DNA from: Actinomycetota bacterium | GTDB lineage: Bacteria > Actinomycetota > Acidimicrobiia > Acidimicrobiales > AC-14 | Length of the DNA: 64,000 nucleotides | Assembly: GCA_005888325.1 (NCBI GenBank) | Contig: VAWU01000023.1 | Span: forward strand, 88,753-152,752 | Direction: 5' to 3' | Part shown: positions 34,993 to 42,583 of the stretch, piece by piece | Layout: the number at the start of each line of letters is the position of its first letter | How positions within the stretch are numbered: position 1 is the stretch's first letter | The notes under the pieces: model-generated | Told to the model about the DNA's origin: nothing | Database searches by the model: none | Seen by the model: only the letters and a program-made list of their open reading frames with translations | Program-made: the position numbers and the translations under genes

Positions 34993-37383
34993 GTGGGCGA
35001 TCGCGTCGAGCAGCTCCTCGGGCAGCTGTCGCTGGAGGAGAAGGTGAGCCTCGTCGCCGGCATCGACTTCTGGCACACACCGGCGGTGCCTCGTGTGGGG
35101 ATCCCCGCCTTGAAGGTGACCGACGGGCCCAACGGGGCGCGCGGCGAGGAGTGGACGGGTGGGCCGAGCTCGGCGTGCTTCCCGTGTGGCACGGCGCTGG
35201 CCGCGACGTGGGACACCGACCTCGTGCGCGACGTCGGCGTCGAGCTGGGCGACGAGACACGCAGCAAAGGCGCCCACGTGCTGCTGGCGCCAACCGTCAA
35301 CATCCACCGAACACCCCTCGCGGGGCGCACGTTCGAGTGCTACGCCGAGGACCCGTACCTGGCCGCGCGCATCGCGGTGGCGTTTATCGGCGGCGTCCAG
35401 AGCCGGGGCGTGGGCACGGCGGTCAAGCACTTCGTGTGCAACGACTCGGAGTTCGAGCGCATGACGATCAGCTCCGACGTGCCCGAGCGGGCGCTCCGCG
35501 AGATCTACCTTCCTCCGTTCGAGGCGGCGACGACCGAGGCCGGCAGTTGGATGCTCATGGCCGCGTACAACCGGCTCAACGGCACCTACTGCGCCGAGCA
35601 CCCCCAGCTGCTCACGACGATCCTGCGCGACGAGTGGGGTTGGGACGGCGCGGTGGTGTCGGACTGGTTCGGCACGCGCAGCACGGTCGCCGCGGCCAAC
35701 GCCGGTCTCGATCTCGAGATGCCAGGGCCGCCCGTCCACATGGGCGAGCAGCTGCTCGAAGCCGTGCGCGCCGGCGAGGTGGCGGAGAAGACGCTCGACG
35801 ACAAGGTGCGGCGCCTGCTCGCCCTGCTCGAGCGGGCCGGCGCTCTCGACCGGGCCGAACCGGTGGCGGAGACGTTCGACGCCGGGCCCGCACGACGCGC
35901 CGTCATCCGTCGCGCCGCGGCCGCCGCCATCGTCCTCCTCCGCAACGAGCGCGACGTGTTGCCGATCGACGCGAGCGCGCTCAGGCGCATCGCCGTCGTC
36001 GGCCCCAACGCCGCCGTGGCGCGCATGCAGGGGGGTGGCAGCGCGGGCGTCTTTCCCGCGCATGCGGTGACGCCCCTCGACGGGCTCCGCGGTCGCGTGC
36101 CCGAGGGCGTGGTGGTCGACCACGAGCCCGGGTGTGTCACCAGCCGCGCGGTGCCGCTGCTCGACACCCGCACCGTGTGGACGATCGAGTACTTCGCGGG
36201 CCCCGACTGCTCGGGCGCGCCGGTCCACGCCACCGAGCACCGGCGCTCCGCGTTCCGTTGGACCGAGCCGCCCCACCCGGCGCTCGCGGGAGCCGCGTGG
36301 GCGGCACGCATCACCGCCGCGTACGTGCCGGACCGGTTGGGGGAGCACACGTTCAAGGTTCGCGGCGACGGGCGGGCCCGCCTCTTCGTCGACGACCGGC
36401 TGGTGGTCGACGGGTCCGACGCCTACTCGGTGACCGCCACGCATCCCCTGGTCGAGGACCGCCCGCACGAGCTGCGTCTGGAGCTCGGCCTCTCGGCCGG
36501 AGGCTTCCATGGCGCCGAGGTGCGCGTCGCGCCGCCGTGGCCCGACGACATGCTCGAGCGGGCCGTGGCCGCGGCGGCCGCAGCGGACGTGACCGTTGTC
36601 GTCGTCGGGCTCGACGACGAGTGGGAGACGGAGGGTCGCGACTGCGCCGACCTGTCGCTGCCGGGCGGCCAGGCGCAGCTGGTCGACCGGGTGGCCGCGG
36701 TCAACCCGCGCACGGTGGTCGTCGTCAACGCCGGCGCGCCGGTCGCCATGGACTGGGCCGACCGGGTGCTTGCGGTCGTGCAGCTCTGGTACCCGGGCCA
36801 GGAGGGCGGCGACGCGCTCGCCGACGTGCTGTTCGGCGACGTCAACCCCTCGGGCCGCCTGCCGCTCACCTTCCCGAAGCGGCTGGAGGACACCCCCGCG
36901 TTCCTCAACGACCCGGGCGAGGCCGGGCACGTGATGTACGGCGAAGGCATCTTCGTCGGCTACCGGTTCTACGACGCGCGGCGGATCGAGCCCCGGTTCG
37001 CGTTCGGTCACGGGCTGTCCTACACGACGTTCGCCTACGGCGAGCTCACAGTCGAGGGTGATGAGATCGCGGTGGACGTCACCAACACCGGCGAGCGGGC
37101 GGGAGCCGAGGTGGTGCAGCTGTACGTGCGTGACGTCGAGGCGAGCGTTCGCCGTCCGGAGAAGGAGCTGAAGGGCTTCGCCAAGGTGGTGATCGAGCCG
37201 GGCCGCACCGAGCGGGTCCGGTTCACGCTCGACGATCGCGCGTTCGCGTTCTGGGACCCGCCGTCGGGGGATGGGACGTCCGGCGGTTGGCGGGTCGAGC
37301 CGGGCGAGTTCGAGCTCCTCGTCGGGGCCTCGTCCGCGGACATCCGGGCGCGCGCCACCTGCACCCGCGCCGCGCCGTCGTGA
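34993..37383 (+). CDS. Glycoside hydrolase family 3 beta-glucosidase-type enzyme with PA14 domain
   Basis: The protein has 796 residues. The N-terminal barrel has LSLEEKVSLVAGIDFWHTPA, KVTDGPNGARG, KHFVCNDSEFERM and GAVVSDWFGT, where the Asp near residue 223 is the nucleophile. The second domain carries WETEGRDCADLSLPGGQ, with the likely acid/base Glu. Between them a PA14 domain (about 395-515: WTIEYFAGPDCSG, FKVRGDGRARLFVDDRLVVDG) probably shapes sugar specificity. A fibronectin-III-like domain closes the chain. There is no signal peptide, so it should act inside the cell on imported oligosaccharides or glycosides. The stop overlaps the PhyH gene as GTGA. Confidence 0.9.
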   Translation: MGDRVEQLLGQLSLEEKVSLVAGIDFWHTPAVPRVGIPALKVTDGPNGARGEEWTGGPSSACFPCGTALAATWDTDLVRDVGVELGDETRSKGAHVLLAPTVNIHRTPLAGRTFECYAEDPYLAARIAVAFIGGVQSRGVGTAVKHFVCNDSEFERMTISSDVPERALREIYLPPFEAATTEAGSWMLMAAYNRLNGTYCAEHPQLLTTILRDEWGWDGAVVSDWFGTRSTVAAANAGLDLEMPGPPVHMGEQLLEAVRAGEVAEKTLDDKVRRLLALLERAGALDRAEPVAETFDAGPARRAVIRRAAAAAIVLLRNERDVLPIDASALRRIAVVGPNAAVARMQGGGSAGVFPAHAVTPLDGLRGRVPEGVVVDHEPGCVTSRAVPLLDTRTVWTIEYFAGPDCSGAPVHATEHRRSAFRWTEPPHPALAGAAWAARITAAYVPDRLGEHTFKVRGDGRARLFVDDRLVVDGSDAYSVTATHPLVEDRPHELRLELGLSAGGFHGAEVRVAPPWPDDMLERAVAAAAAADVTVVVVGLDDEWETEGRDCADLSLPGGQAQLVDRVAAVNPRTVVVVNAGAPVAMDWADRVLAVVQLWYPGQEGGDALADVLFGDVNPSGRLPLTFPKRLEDTPAFLNDPGEAGHVMYGEGIFVGYRFYDARRIEPRFAFGHGLSYTTFAYGELTVEGDEIAVDVTNTGERAGAEVVQLYVRDVEASVRRPEKELKGFAKVVIEPGRTERVRFTLDDRAFAFWDPPSGDGTSGGWRVEPGEFELLVGASSADIRARATCTRAAPS

Positions 37384-38210
37384 CCGCGCTGGAACGGCAC
37401 CCGTGGAACACCGAGTTCGAGTGGGCGTTCAGCCACGGTCCCAAGCAGGTGCTCACGCCCGCGCAGGCCACGCAGTTCGACACCGAGGGGTACGTCGTGC
37501 TGGAGGCGGCGTTCTCCGCCGACGAGAGCGCGGAGGTGGTGAGCGAGCTCGACGCGATCGAGGCCCGGGTGGAGCAGTTCCTCCGCTCCCAGGCCGACGA
37601 GCGCATGATGATCGCGGAGGCGGGGGCGATCACCTTCAGCACGCACGCGGTGGTGCGCTCCGAGCGGCTGCGGCGCTTCGTCGGTCATCCCGTGTTCACC
37701 GCGCTGTGCGCCGACATCATCGGGCCCGACGCCAACCTCTACTGGGACCAGGGCGTCTACAAGAAGCCCGAGAAGCCCCGGCGCTTCCCCTGGCACCAGG
37801 ACAACGGCTACACGTTCGTCGTGCCGCAGCAGTACCTCACGTGCTGGGTCGCGCTCACCGACGCGACCGAGCAGAACGGCTGCCCGTGGGTCGCTCCCGG
37901 TCTGCACCGCTACGGCACCTTGAAGCACACCTACATCGAGCCCCTCGGCTACGAGTGCTTCTCTGAGCCCTCTCACCGGGTGGCGGCGCCGGTCACCGCG
38001 GGGAGCATCGTCGTGTTCTCGTCGCTCACCCCGCACCTGACGGGGCCGAACACGACCGACGCGGTGCGCAAGGCGTACATCGTGCAGTACGCGCCGCCGG
38101 GCGCACGGCTGCAGCAGGGCGACCCCACGGCCGGTCCGCCGACGGGCGAGGTGACCGCCGACGTCCCCGAGCGCCAGTTCCCGGTGCTGCGCAACGGCGC
38201 GCCCGTCTGA
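37380..38210 (+). CDS. Phytanoyl-CoA dioxygenase (PhyH) family protein
   Basis: The protein has 276 residues from the GTG that overlaps the glucosidase stop. The iron site is visible: WHQDNGYTF gives the HxD pair and SSLTPHLTGPNTTDAVRKAY gives the distal His and the 2-oxoglutarate-binding Arg. LYWDQGVYKKP is typical of bacterial PhyH proteins. These Fe(II)/2-oxoglutarate enzymes hydroxylate varied small molecules, and the name does not imply phytanoyl-CoA as substrate. Coupling to a glycosidase suggests that an aglycone or other product of hydrolysis could be its substrate. That link is an inference. Confidence 0.87.
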   Translation: MTALERHPWNTEFEWAFSHGPKQVLTPAQATQFDTEGYVVLEAAFSADESAEVVSELDAIEARVEQFLRSQADERMMIAEAGAITFSTHAVVRSERLRRFVGHPVFTALCADIIGPDANLYWDQGVYKKPEKPRRFPWHQDNGYTFVVPQQYLTCWVALTDATEQNGCPWVAPGLHRYGTLKHTYIEPLGYECFSEPSHRVAAPVTAGSIVVFSSLTPHLTGPNTTDAVRKAYIVQYAPPGARLQQGDPTAGPPTGEVTADVPERQFPVLRNGAPV

Positions 38211-38225
38211 GCCCCGCCCCGATCC

Positions 38226-38276
38226 CGTTCTTGTCGCGCTCAACCACCGTGGTGGTGGTTGAGCGCGACAAGAACG
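38226..38276. terminator. Perfect 23-bp palindrome between convergent genes, copy 2 of a dispersed element
   Basis: The arms at 38226-38248 and 38254-38276 are exact inverse complements around a five-base loop. The element lies between the PhyH stop and the convergent reductase stop, the position of a bidirectional terminator. The same arm core occurs at 26945-26987, so it belongs to a repeated family. No U-tract follows. Confidence 0.7.
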
Positions 38277-38297
38277 AAGGGCGGCCCGCGCCGCGGC

Positions 38298-39659
38298 TCA
38301 ATGGGCCATGTGGCGCAGCGCGTCCTCCACGCCCCGGTGGAAGGTGGGGTAGGCGAAGATCATGCGGCGCAGGTGCGCGGTCGGCACCTCCGCGTGCACG
38401 GCCAGCGCGAGCAGGCCGAGCACATCGCCCCCTGCCGGCCCGGCCGACGTGGCCCCGACGAGCACGCCGCGGCGCGCGTCCTCGACCAGCTTGATGAAGC
38501 CCTCGTTGCCGGCCTTGTGGATCCAGCCCCGGGCCGTCGACGGCACCTTGGCCACGCCGACACGCACGTCGAGACCACGCTCGCGCGCCTGGGCCTCACT
38601 GAGGCCGACCGCGCCCACCTCGGGATCGGTGAAGGTGACGCGGGGCAGCGCCTTGTAGTCCGCCGGCGCGACGTCGCGGCCCAGGACGTCGTCGACCACG
38701 ATGCCGGCCTGGTACATGGCCACGTGGGTGAACGCGCCCTTTCCGGTGATGTCGCCCACCGCCCACACGCCGGGTGCGACGCGCAGGTGGTCGTCGACCG
38801 GGAGCCAGCGGGCCGCGGGGTCCACACCGATGCTGTCGACGCCGAGTGCGCGTACGTCGGCCGTGCGTCCCGTGGCCACCAGCAGACGCTCGCCCGCGGC
38901 GCGCGACCCCCCTTCCAGCTCGACCGCGATCGTGGCGCCGTCCTCGCGCACACGCGTCACCTTGGCCGACGTGCGCACCGACACGCCCTCGCGTTCGAGC
39001 ATCTCGGCGATCAGCGCGCCGGCCTCCGGCTCCTCGCCGGCGAGCAGACGGTCGAGCGCCTCGACGACGGTGACCTCGACGCCGAAGCGGTTGAAGACCT
39101 GCCCGAGCTCGACGCCGACGGCGCCGCCGCCGAGCACCACGATCGACGCCGGCAGCTCCGCGACCTCGATGGCCTCGTGGTTCGTCCAGTAGGGCACGTC
39201 GCGTAGACCGTCGACCGGTGGGATGGACGCGTCCGTCCCGGTGGCGAGGACGATCGCGCGGCCGGCCTCCACGACGACGTCGCCGACCTCGACCCGCCCC
39301 GGCCCCACGACCCGCCCGGCACCGCGCAGGAAGCGGCCACCCTTGCCCTCGAAGCGCTCGACTGCGACCCGGTCGTCCCAGTCGTCGGTGGCCTCGTCTC
39401 GGATGCGGCGGGCCACGGGTTCCCACGAAGGTTGCACCGTCGATGTCCCGGCCATGCCGGGCACGCGGCGGGTCTCGGCCACCAGGTTGGCGGCCCGGAT
39501 CATCATCTTGGAGGGGATGCACCCCCAGTAGGGGCACTCGCCACCCACGAGCCCCGAGTCGACGCCGACCACGTCGAGCCCGGCCTCGGCGAGTCGCCCC
39601 GCCACCGACTCGCCCCCCGGCCCCATGCCTATGACGACGACGTCCGCGCGCTCGCTCAT
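38298..39659 (-). CDS. FAD-dependent pyridine nucleotide-disulfide oxidoreductase
   Basis: The protein has 453 residues. FAD binds at VVIGMGPGGESVAGRLAEAG. The redox pair is in GGECPYWGCIPSK (CxxxxC). NAD(P) binds at IVVLGGGAVGVELG, and VWAVGDITGKGAFTHVA is the second FAD motif. The C-terminal dimer domain has FAYPTFHRGVEDAL, where classical family members have a HPT...E motif. The active-site His that works with the disulfide is therefore Tyr. It resembles dihydrolipoamide dehydrogenase and mercuric or mycothione reductase, but the electron acceptor is uncertain. It is divergent from the TetR gene and probably under its control through the shared operator. Confidence 0.86.
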   Translation of the reverse strand: MSERADVVVIGMGPGGESVAGRLAEAGLDVVGVDSGLVGGECPYWGCIPSKMMIRAANLVAETRRVPGMAGTSTVQPSWEPVARRIRDEATDDWDDRVAVERFEGKGGRFLRGAGRVVGPGRVEVGDVVVEAGRAIVLATGTDASIPPVDGLRDVPYWTNHEAIEVAELPASIVVLGGGAVGVELGQVFNRFGVEVTVVEALDRLLAGEEPEAGALIAEMLEREGVSVRTSAKVTRVREDGATIAVELEGGSRAAGERLLVATGRTADVRALGVDSIGVDPAARWLPVDDHLRVAPGVWAVGDITGKGAFTHVAMYQAGIVVDDVLGRDVAPADYKALPRVTFTDPEVGAVGLSEAQARERGLDVRVGVAKVPSTARGWIHKAGNEGFIKLVEDARRGVLVGATSAGPAGGDVLGLLALAVHAEVPTAHLRRMIFAYPTFHRGVEDALRHMAH

Positions 39660-39700
39660 GACCGCGGAACCTACTGGGAGCCGGTGCGTGCCCGCGAAAC

Positions 39701-39723
39701 TAGTTGCACTGAGAAGGCAACTA
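39701..39723. promoter_or_regulatory. Palindromic operator candidate for the divergent TetR regulator
   Basis: TAGTTGC and GCAACTA are perfect 7-bp inverse complements with a nine-base spacer, forming a 23-bp site in the 80-bp gap between the reductase and TetR genes. It lies next to the likely -10 at 39727. TetR proteins usually bind such sites in their own promoter. Confidence 0.65.
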
Positions 39724-39726
39724 CCT

Positions 39727-39732
39727 TAGGCT
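39727..39732 (+). promoter_or_regulatory. Candidate -10 element of a leaderless transcript
   Basis: TAGGCT lies seven bases before the GTG at 39740 and starts four bases after the palindromic operator. Binding there would block transcription of the TetR gene. Confidence 0.5.
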
Positions 39733-39739
39733 GCCCCGC

Positions 39740-40342
39740 GTGGCCACCTCGACGCTCCCGACCCGGTCGACCCAGGACGGGCGGGTCCTGCGCGGCGCGC
39801 GGAACCGGCACGCCGTGGTCGAGGCCATGCTCGCCCTCATCGAGGAGGGCGACCCGCGGCCCACCGCGAAGCGCGTCGCCGAACGCGCCGGCGTGGCCCT
39901 GCGATCCGTCTTCCACTACTTCGACGACGTCGAGTCGGTGCTGGCGGCGGCGGCCCGACTGCAGGCGCAGCGCCACTGGCACCTCGTGCAGCCGGTCGCG
40001 CCCGAGCTGCCGGTCGGCGAGCGGGTCGCGCAGGTCGTGGCCCAGCGGTCGACGCTGTTCGAGCGCATCGCGCCCGCGCGGCGCGCGGCCCTGCTCGTCG
40101 AGCACGACTCGCCCGTGATCCGCGCGTGGCTCGAGGAGGGACGGGCGACGTTGCGCCGCCAGCTGGCCGCGACGTTCGCGCCCGAGGTCGCCCGCGAGGG
40201 TCACGACCTGCTCGCGGCGCTCGAGGTGTCCGCGTCGTGGACCGCGTGGGAGGCGCTCCGCCGGCGTCAAGGTCTTTCTGTCAGCGCGGCCCGTCGGGTG
40301 CTGACGCGCATGCTCACCGCCCTGCTCGAGGAGCAATCGTGA
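39740..40342 (+). CDS. TetR-family transcriptional regulator
   Basis: The protein has 200 residues. The N-terminal helix-turn-helix reads VAERAGVALRSVFHYFDDVESVL, the classic TetR recognition region. The remaining helical domain is variable and should bind a ligand. The GTG start has a -10-like TAGGCT seven bases upstream, so it may be leaderless. The stop overlaps the haloalkane dehalogenase start as GTGA, which suggests the regulator and the dehalogenase are made together. The divergent reductase is the other likely target. A response to a halogenated or other xenobiotic compound is inferred from the neighbours. Confidence 0.88.
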   Translation: MATSTLPTRSTQDGRVLRGARNRHAVVEAMLALIEEGDPRPTAKRVAERAGVALRSVFHYFDDVESVLAAAARLQAQRHWHLVQPVAPELPVGERVAQVVAQRSTLFERIAPARRAALLVEHDSPVIRAWLEEGRATLRRQLAATFAPEVAREGHDLLAALEVSASWTAWEALRRRQGLSVSAARRVLTRMLTALLEEQS

Positions 40343-41244
40343 ACGCACTCCGCACACCCGACGCGCGCTTCGCCGCGCTGCCCGATTTTCCCTTCGCCCC
40401 GCACTACGTGGAGGTCGACGATGGTGAAGGCGGGCGCCTCCGCGTCCACCACCTCGACGAGGGCCGGCCCGACGCTCCCGCCGTCCTGCTCATGCACGGC
40501 GAGCCGTCGTGGTGCTACCTCTACCGCAAGATGATCCCGCTGCTCGTCGACGCGGGCCTCCGCGCCGTCGCCCCCGACCTCGTCGGCTTCGGTCGCTCCG
40601 ACAAGCCCGACGCGCAGGACGACTACACCTATGCCCGGCACGTCGAGTGGATGCGCGCGGCCCTGTTCGACCAGCTCGACCTGCGCGACCTCACCCTCGT
40701 CGGGCAGGACTGGGGCGGCCTCATCGGGCTGCGACTGGTGGCCGAGAACCCCGATCGCTTCGCGCGGGTGGTCGCCGCGAACACCGGGCTGCCCACGGGC
40801 GACCAGAAGATGAGCGATGCCTTTCTCGCGTGGCAGCGGTACTCGCAGGAGACACCGGTGTTCCACGTCGGCGGCATCGTGAAGGGGGGCTGCACGACCA
40901 AACTGACGCCAGAGGTGGTCGCGGCGTACGACGCGCCCTTCCCCGACGACTCGTTCACCGCGGGTGCGCGCCGCTTTCCGATGCTCGTGCCGACCTCGCC
41001 CGACGACCCCGCGGCGCAGGCCAACCGCGAGGCGTGGACCGCGCTCACCGCGTGGGAGAAGCCGCTGCTCACCGCGTTCTCCGACAGGGATCCCGTCACC
41101 GCCGGCTTCGACCGCGTGCTGCGCGGCGCGGTGCCGGGAGCCGCGGGCCAGCGCCACACCGTCATCGAGGGCGCCGGCCACTTCCTGCAGGAGGACAAGG
41201 GCGAGGAGCTCGCCCGCGTCGTCGTCGACTTCGTCACGGCCTGA
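40339..41244 (+). CDS. Haloalkane dehalogenase-like alpha/beta hydrolase
   Basis: The protein has 301 residues. It has the haloalkane dehalogenase active site: MHGEPSWCYLYRK (oxyanion Glu and halide region), VGQDWGGLIGL with the nucleophile Asp near residue 124 and the halide-binding Trp next to it, FSDRDPVT with the catalytic acid, and GAGHFLQED with the His. The Asp nucleophile and QDWGG motif separate it from esterases. These enzymes hydrolyse carbon-halogen bonds to give alcohol and halide. The pattern is that of subfamily I. The GTG overlaps the TetR stop. No signal peptide is seen, so it is cytoplasmic. Confidence 0.9.
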   Translation: MNALRTPDARFAALPDFPFAPHYVEVDDGEGGRLRVHHLDEGRPDAPAVLLMHGEPSWCYLYRKMIPLLVDAGLRAVAPDLVGFGRSDKPDAQDDYTYARHVEWMRAALFDQLDLRDLTLVGQDWGGLIGLRLVAENPDRFARVVAANTGLPTGDQKMSDAFLAWQRYSQETPVFHVGGIVKGGCTTKLTPEVVAAYDAPFPDDSFTAGARRFPMLVPTSPDDPAAQANREAWTALTAWEKPLLTAFSDRDPVTAGFDRVLRGAVPGAAGQRHTVIEGAGHFLQEDKGEELARVVVDFVTA

Positions 41245-41259
41245 CCCGAGGGCAACCGC

Positions 41260-41265
41260 TACGGT
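41260..41265 (+). promoter_or_regulatory. Candidate -10 element of a leaderless transcript
   Basis: TACGGT lies six bases before the GTG at 41272, in the 27-bp gap after the dehalogenase gene. The identical hexamer precedes the CRP-type gene at 12735. Confidence 0.45.
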
Positions 41266-41271
41266 GCGGCC

Positions 41272-42072
41272 GTGCACGACTCCGTGGAGAACCTGGGACG
41301 CACGTGGACGTCGATCGAAGCGCTCTGCGCGTCGCTGTCCGAGGAGCAGTGGAAGCGACCGACCGCGCTTCCCGGGTGGAGCGTGCAGGACAACCTCTCG
41401 CACCTCGTCGATTACGAGTCGCGCGCCCTCGGTCGACCGGGGCCCGACCACACGCCGCCCGACCTCGGCCACACCCGCAACGCCATCGGGCGGTCGAACG
41501 AGGTCGGTGTCGACTACCGCCGGCGGTGGACGGGCGAGCAGGTGCTCGCCGAGTTCCGCGAGGTGACAACCGCCCGCCTCGCCCAACTGCGGTCACTCAC
41601 CGACGACGACATGGCCCGACCGGTCGACACCCCGGCCGGGCCGGGCACGGTGGCCGACATGCTCACGCTGCGGGTGATGGACACGTGGACGCACGAGCAG
41701 GACATCCGCACCGCGCTCCGACGTCCCGGCCACCTCGAGGGGCCCGTCGTCGACCAGTCGCTCGCCCACTTCACCGGCTTCCTGCCCTATCTGGTCGGCA
41801 AGCGGGCCGGCGCGCCCGACGGCGCCCGCGTCGTCGTCGAGATCGCGGGCCACGACCCGATCGCGATCGAGGTGGTCGACCGGCGGGCGCGCCGCACGGA
41901 CACGGTCCCGCCCGATCCCGACGTCACCGTGCGGACCGACGTCGCCACGTTCGCCGCGCTCGTCAACGGCCGCGTGGACGCGTCCGACGCGGGGCTCGAC
42001 GAGCACATCGAGATCATCGGTGACCAGTTGCTGGGCCGGGCCATCGTCGACAACCTCACGGTGATGGTCTGA
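41272..42072 (+). CDS. Maleylpyruvate isomerase family mycothiol-dependent protein (DinB superfamily)
   Basis: The protein has 266 residues. The DinB-like four-helix bundle is shown by LGRTWTSIEALCASLSEEQW, LPGWSVQDNLSHLVDYE (first metal His) and VMDTWTHEQDIRTAL (HxxxD-type second metal site). The C-terminal part (DATFAALVNGR-like: VATFAALVNGRVDASDAG) is the SCP2-like tail found in this family. Members such as mycothiol-dependent maleylpyruvate isomerase use mycothiol and a divalent metal. This supports a mycothiol-making actinobacterium. The substrate is unknown. Its 3' end overlaps the convergent pyrophosphatase gene by 17 bases. Confidence 0.85.
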   Translation: MHDSVENLGRTWTSIEALCASLSEEQWKRPTALPGWSVQDNLSHLVDYESRALGRPGPDHTPPDLGHTRNAIGRSNEVGVDYRRRWTGEQVLAEFREVTTARLAQLRSLTDDDMARPVDTPAGPGTVADMLTLRVMDTWTHEQDIRTALRRPGHLEGPVVDQSLAHFTGFLPYLVGKRAGAPDGARVVVEIAGHDPIAIEVVDRRARRTDTVPPDPDVTVRTDVATFAALVNGRVDASDAGLDEHIEIIGDQLLGRAIVDNLTVMV

Positions 42073-42583
42073 CCTCGCCGAACTGACGGCGGGCCTCGGC
42101 GATCGCACGCCGGGCGTCGTCGACGCCACCCCAACCTCGCGTCACCGAGCGACCGCCCGGCTCGAGGTCCTTGTAGATCGCGAAGAAGTGCTCGATCTCG
42201 AACCGCAACGCGGGATCGAGCCCGTCGATCGACGCGAGCGACCCGAAGGTCGGGTCGTTCACCGGTACGCAGACGATCTTGGCGTCGTCGCCCTTCTCGT
42301 CCTCCATCCAGAACACACCGATGGCCCGGGCCCGGATGCGACACCCCGGGAACGTTGGCTCCGTCAGCAGCACGAGCGCGTCGAGCGGGTCGCCGTCGTC
42401 GGCCAGGGTGTTGGGGAAGTAGCCGTAGTCGGTGGGGTAGCGGGTGGCGGTGAAGAGTCGGCGGTCGAGGAAGATCTCGCCGGTCTCGTGGTCGGCCTCA
42501 TACTTGTTGCGGCTCCCGGCGGGGATCTCCACCACCACGACATCCCAGTCGGTGCTCTCGGCTTCGCCTCGGTGCTCGCTCAC
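42056..42583 (-). CDS. ppa: Inorganic pyrophosphatase (family I)
   Basis: The protein has 175 residues. It has the family I signature: VVVVEIPAGSRNKYEADHETG, YPTDYGYFPNTLADDGDPLDALVLL with the metal-binding Asp cluster (DGDPLD), and FFAIYKDLEPG. It hydrolyses pyrophosphate from biosynthesis and so drives polymer formation. The annotated GTG at 42583 lies 86 bases inside the 3' end of the upstream cyclase gene on the same strand. GTG codons just before VVVEIPAG would give a start with less overlap. Homologues begin within about ten residues of that point, so the N-terminus is uncertain. Confidence 0.92.
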   Translation of the reverse strand: MSEHRGEAESTDWDVVVVEIPAGSRNKYEADHETGEIFLDRRLFTATRYPTDYGYFPNTLADDGDPLDALVLLTEPTFPGCRIRARAIGVFWMEDEKGDDAKIVCVPVNDPTFGSLASIDGLDPALRFEIEHFFAIYKDLEPGGRSVTRGWGGVDDARRAIAEARRQFGEVRPSP

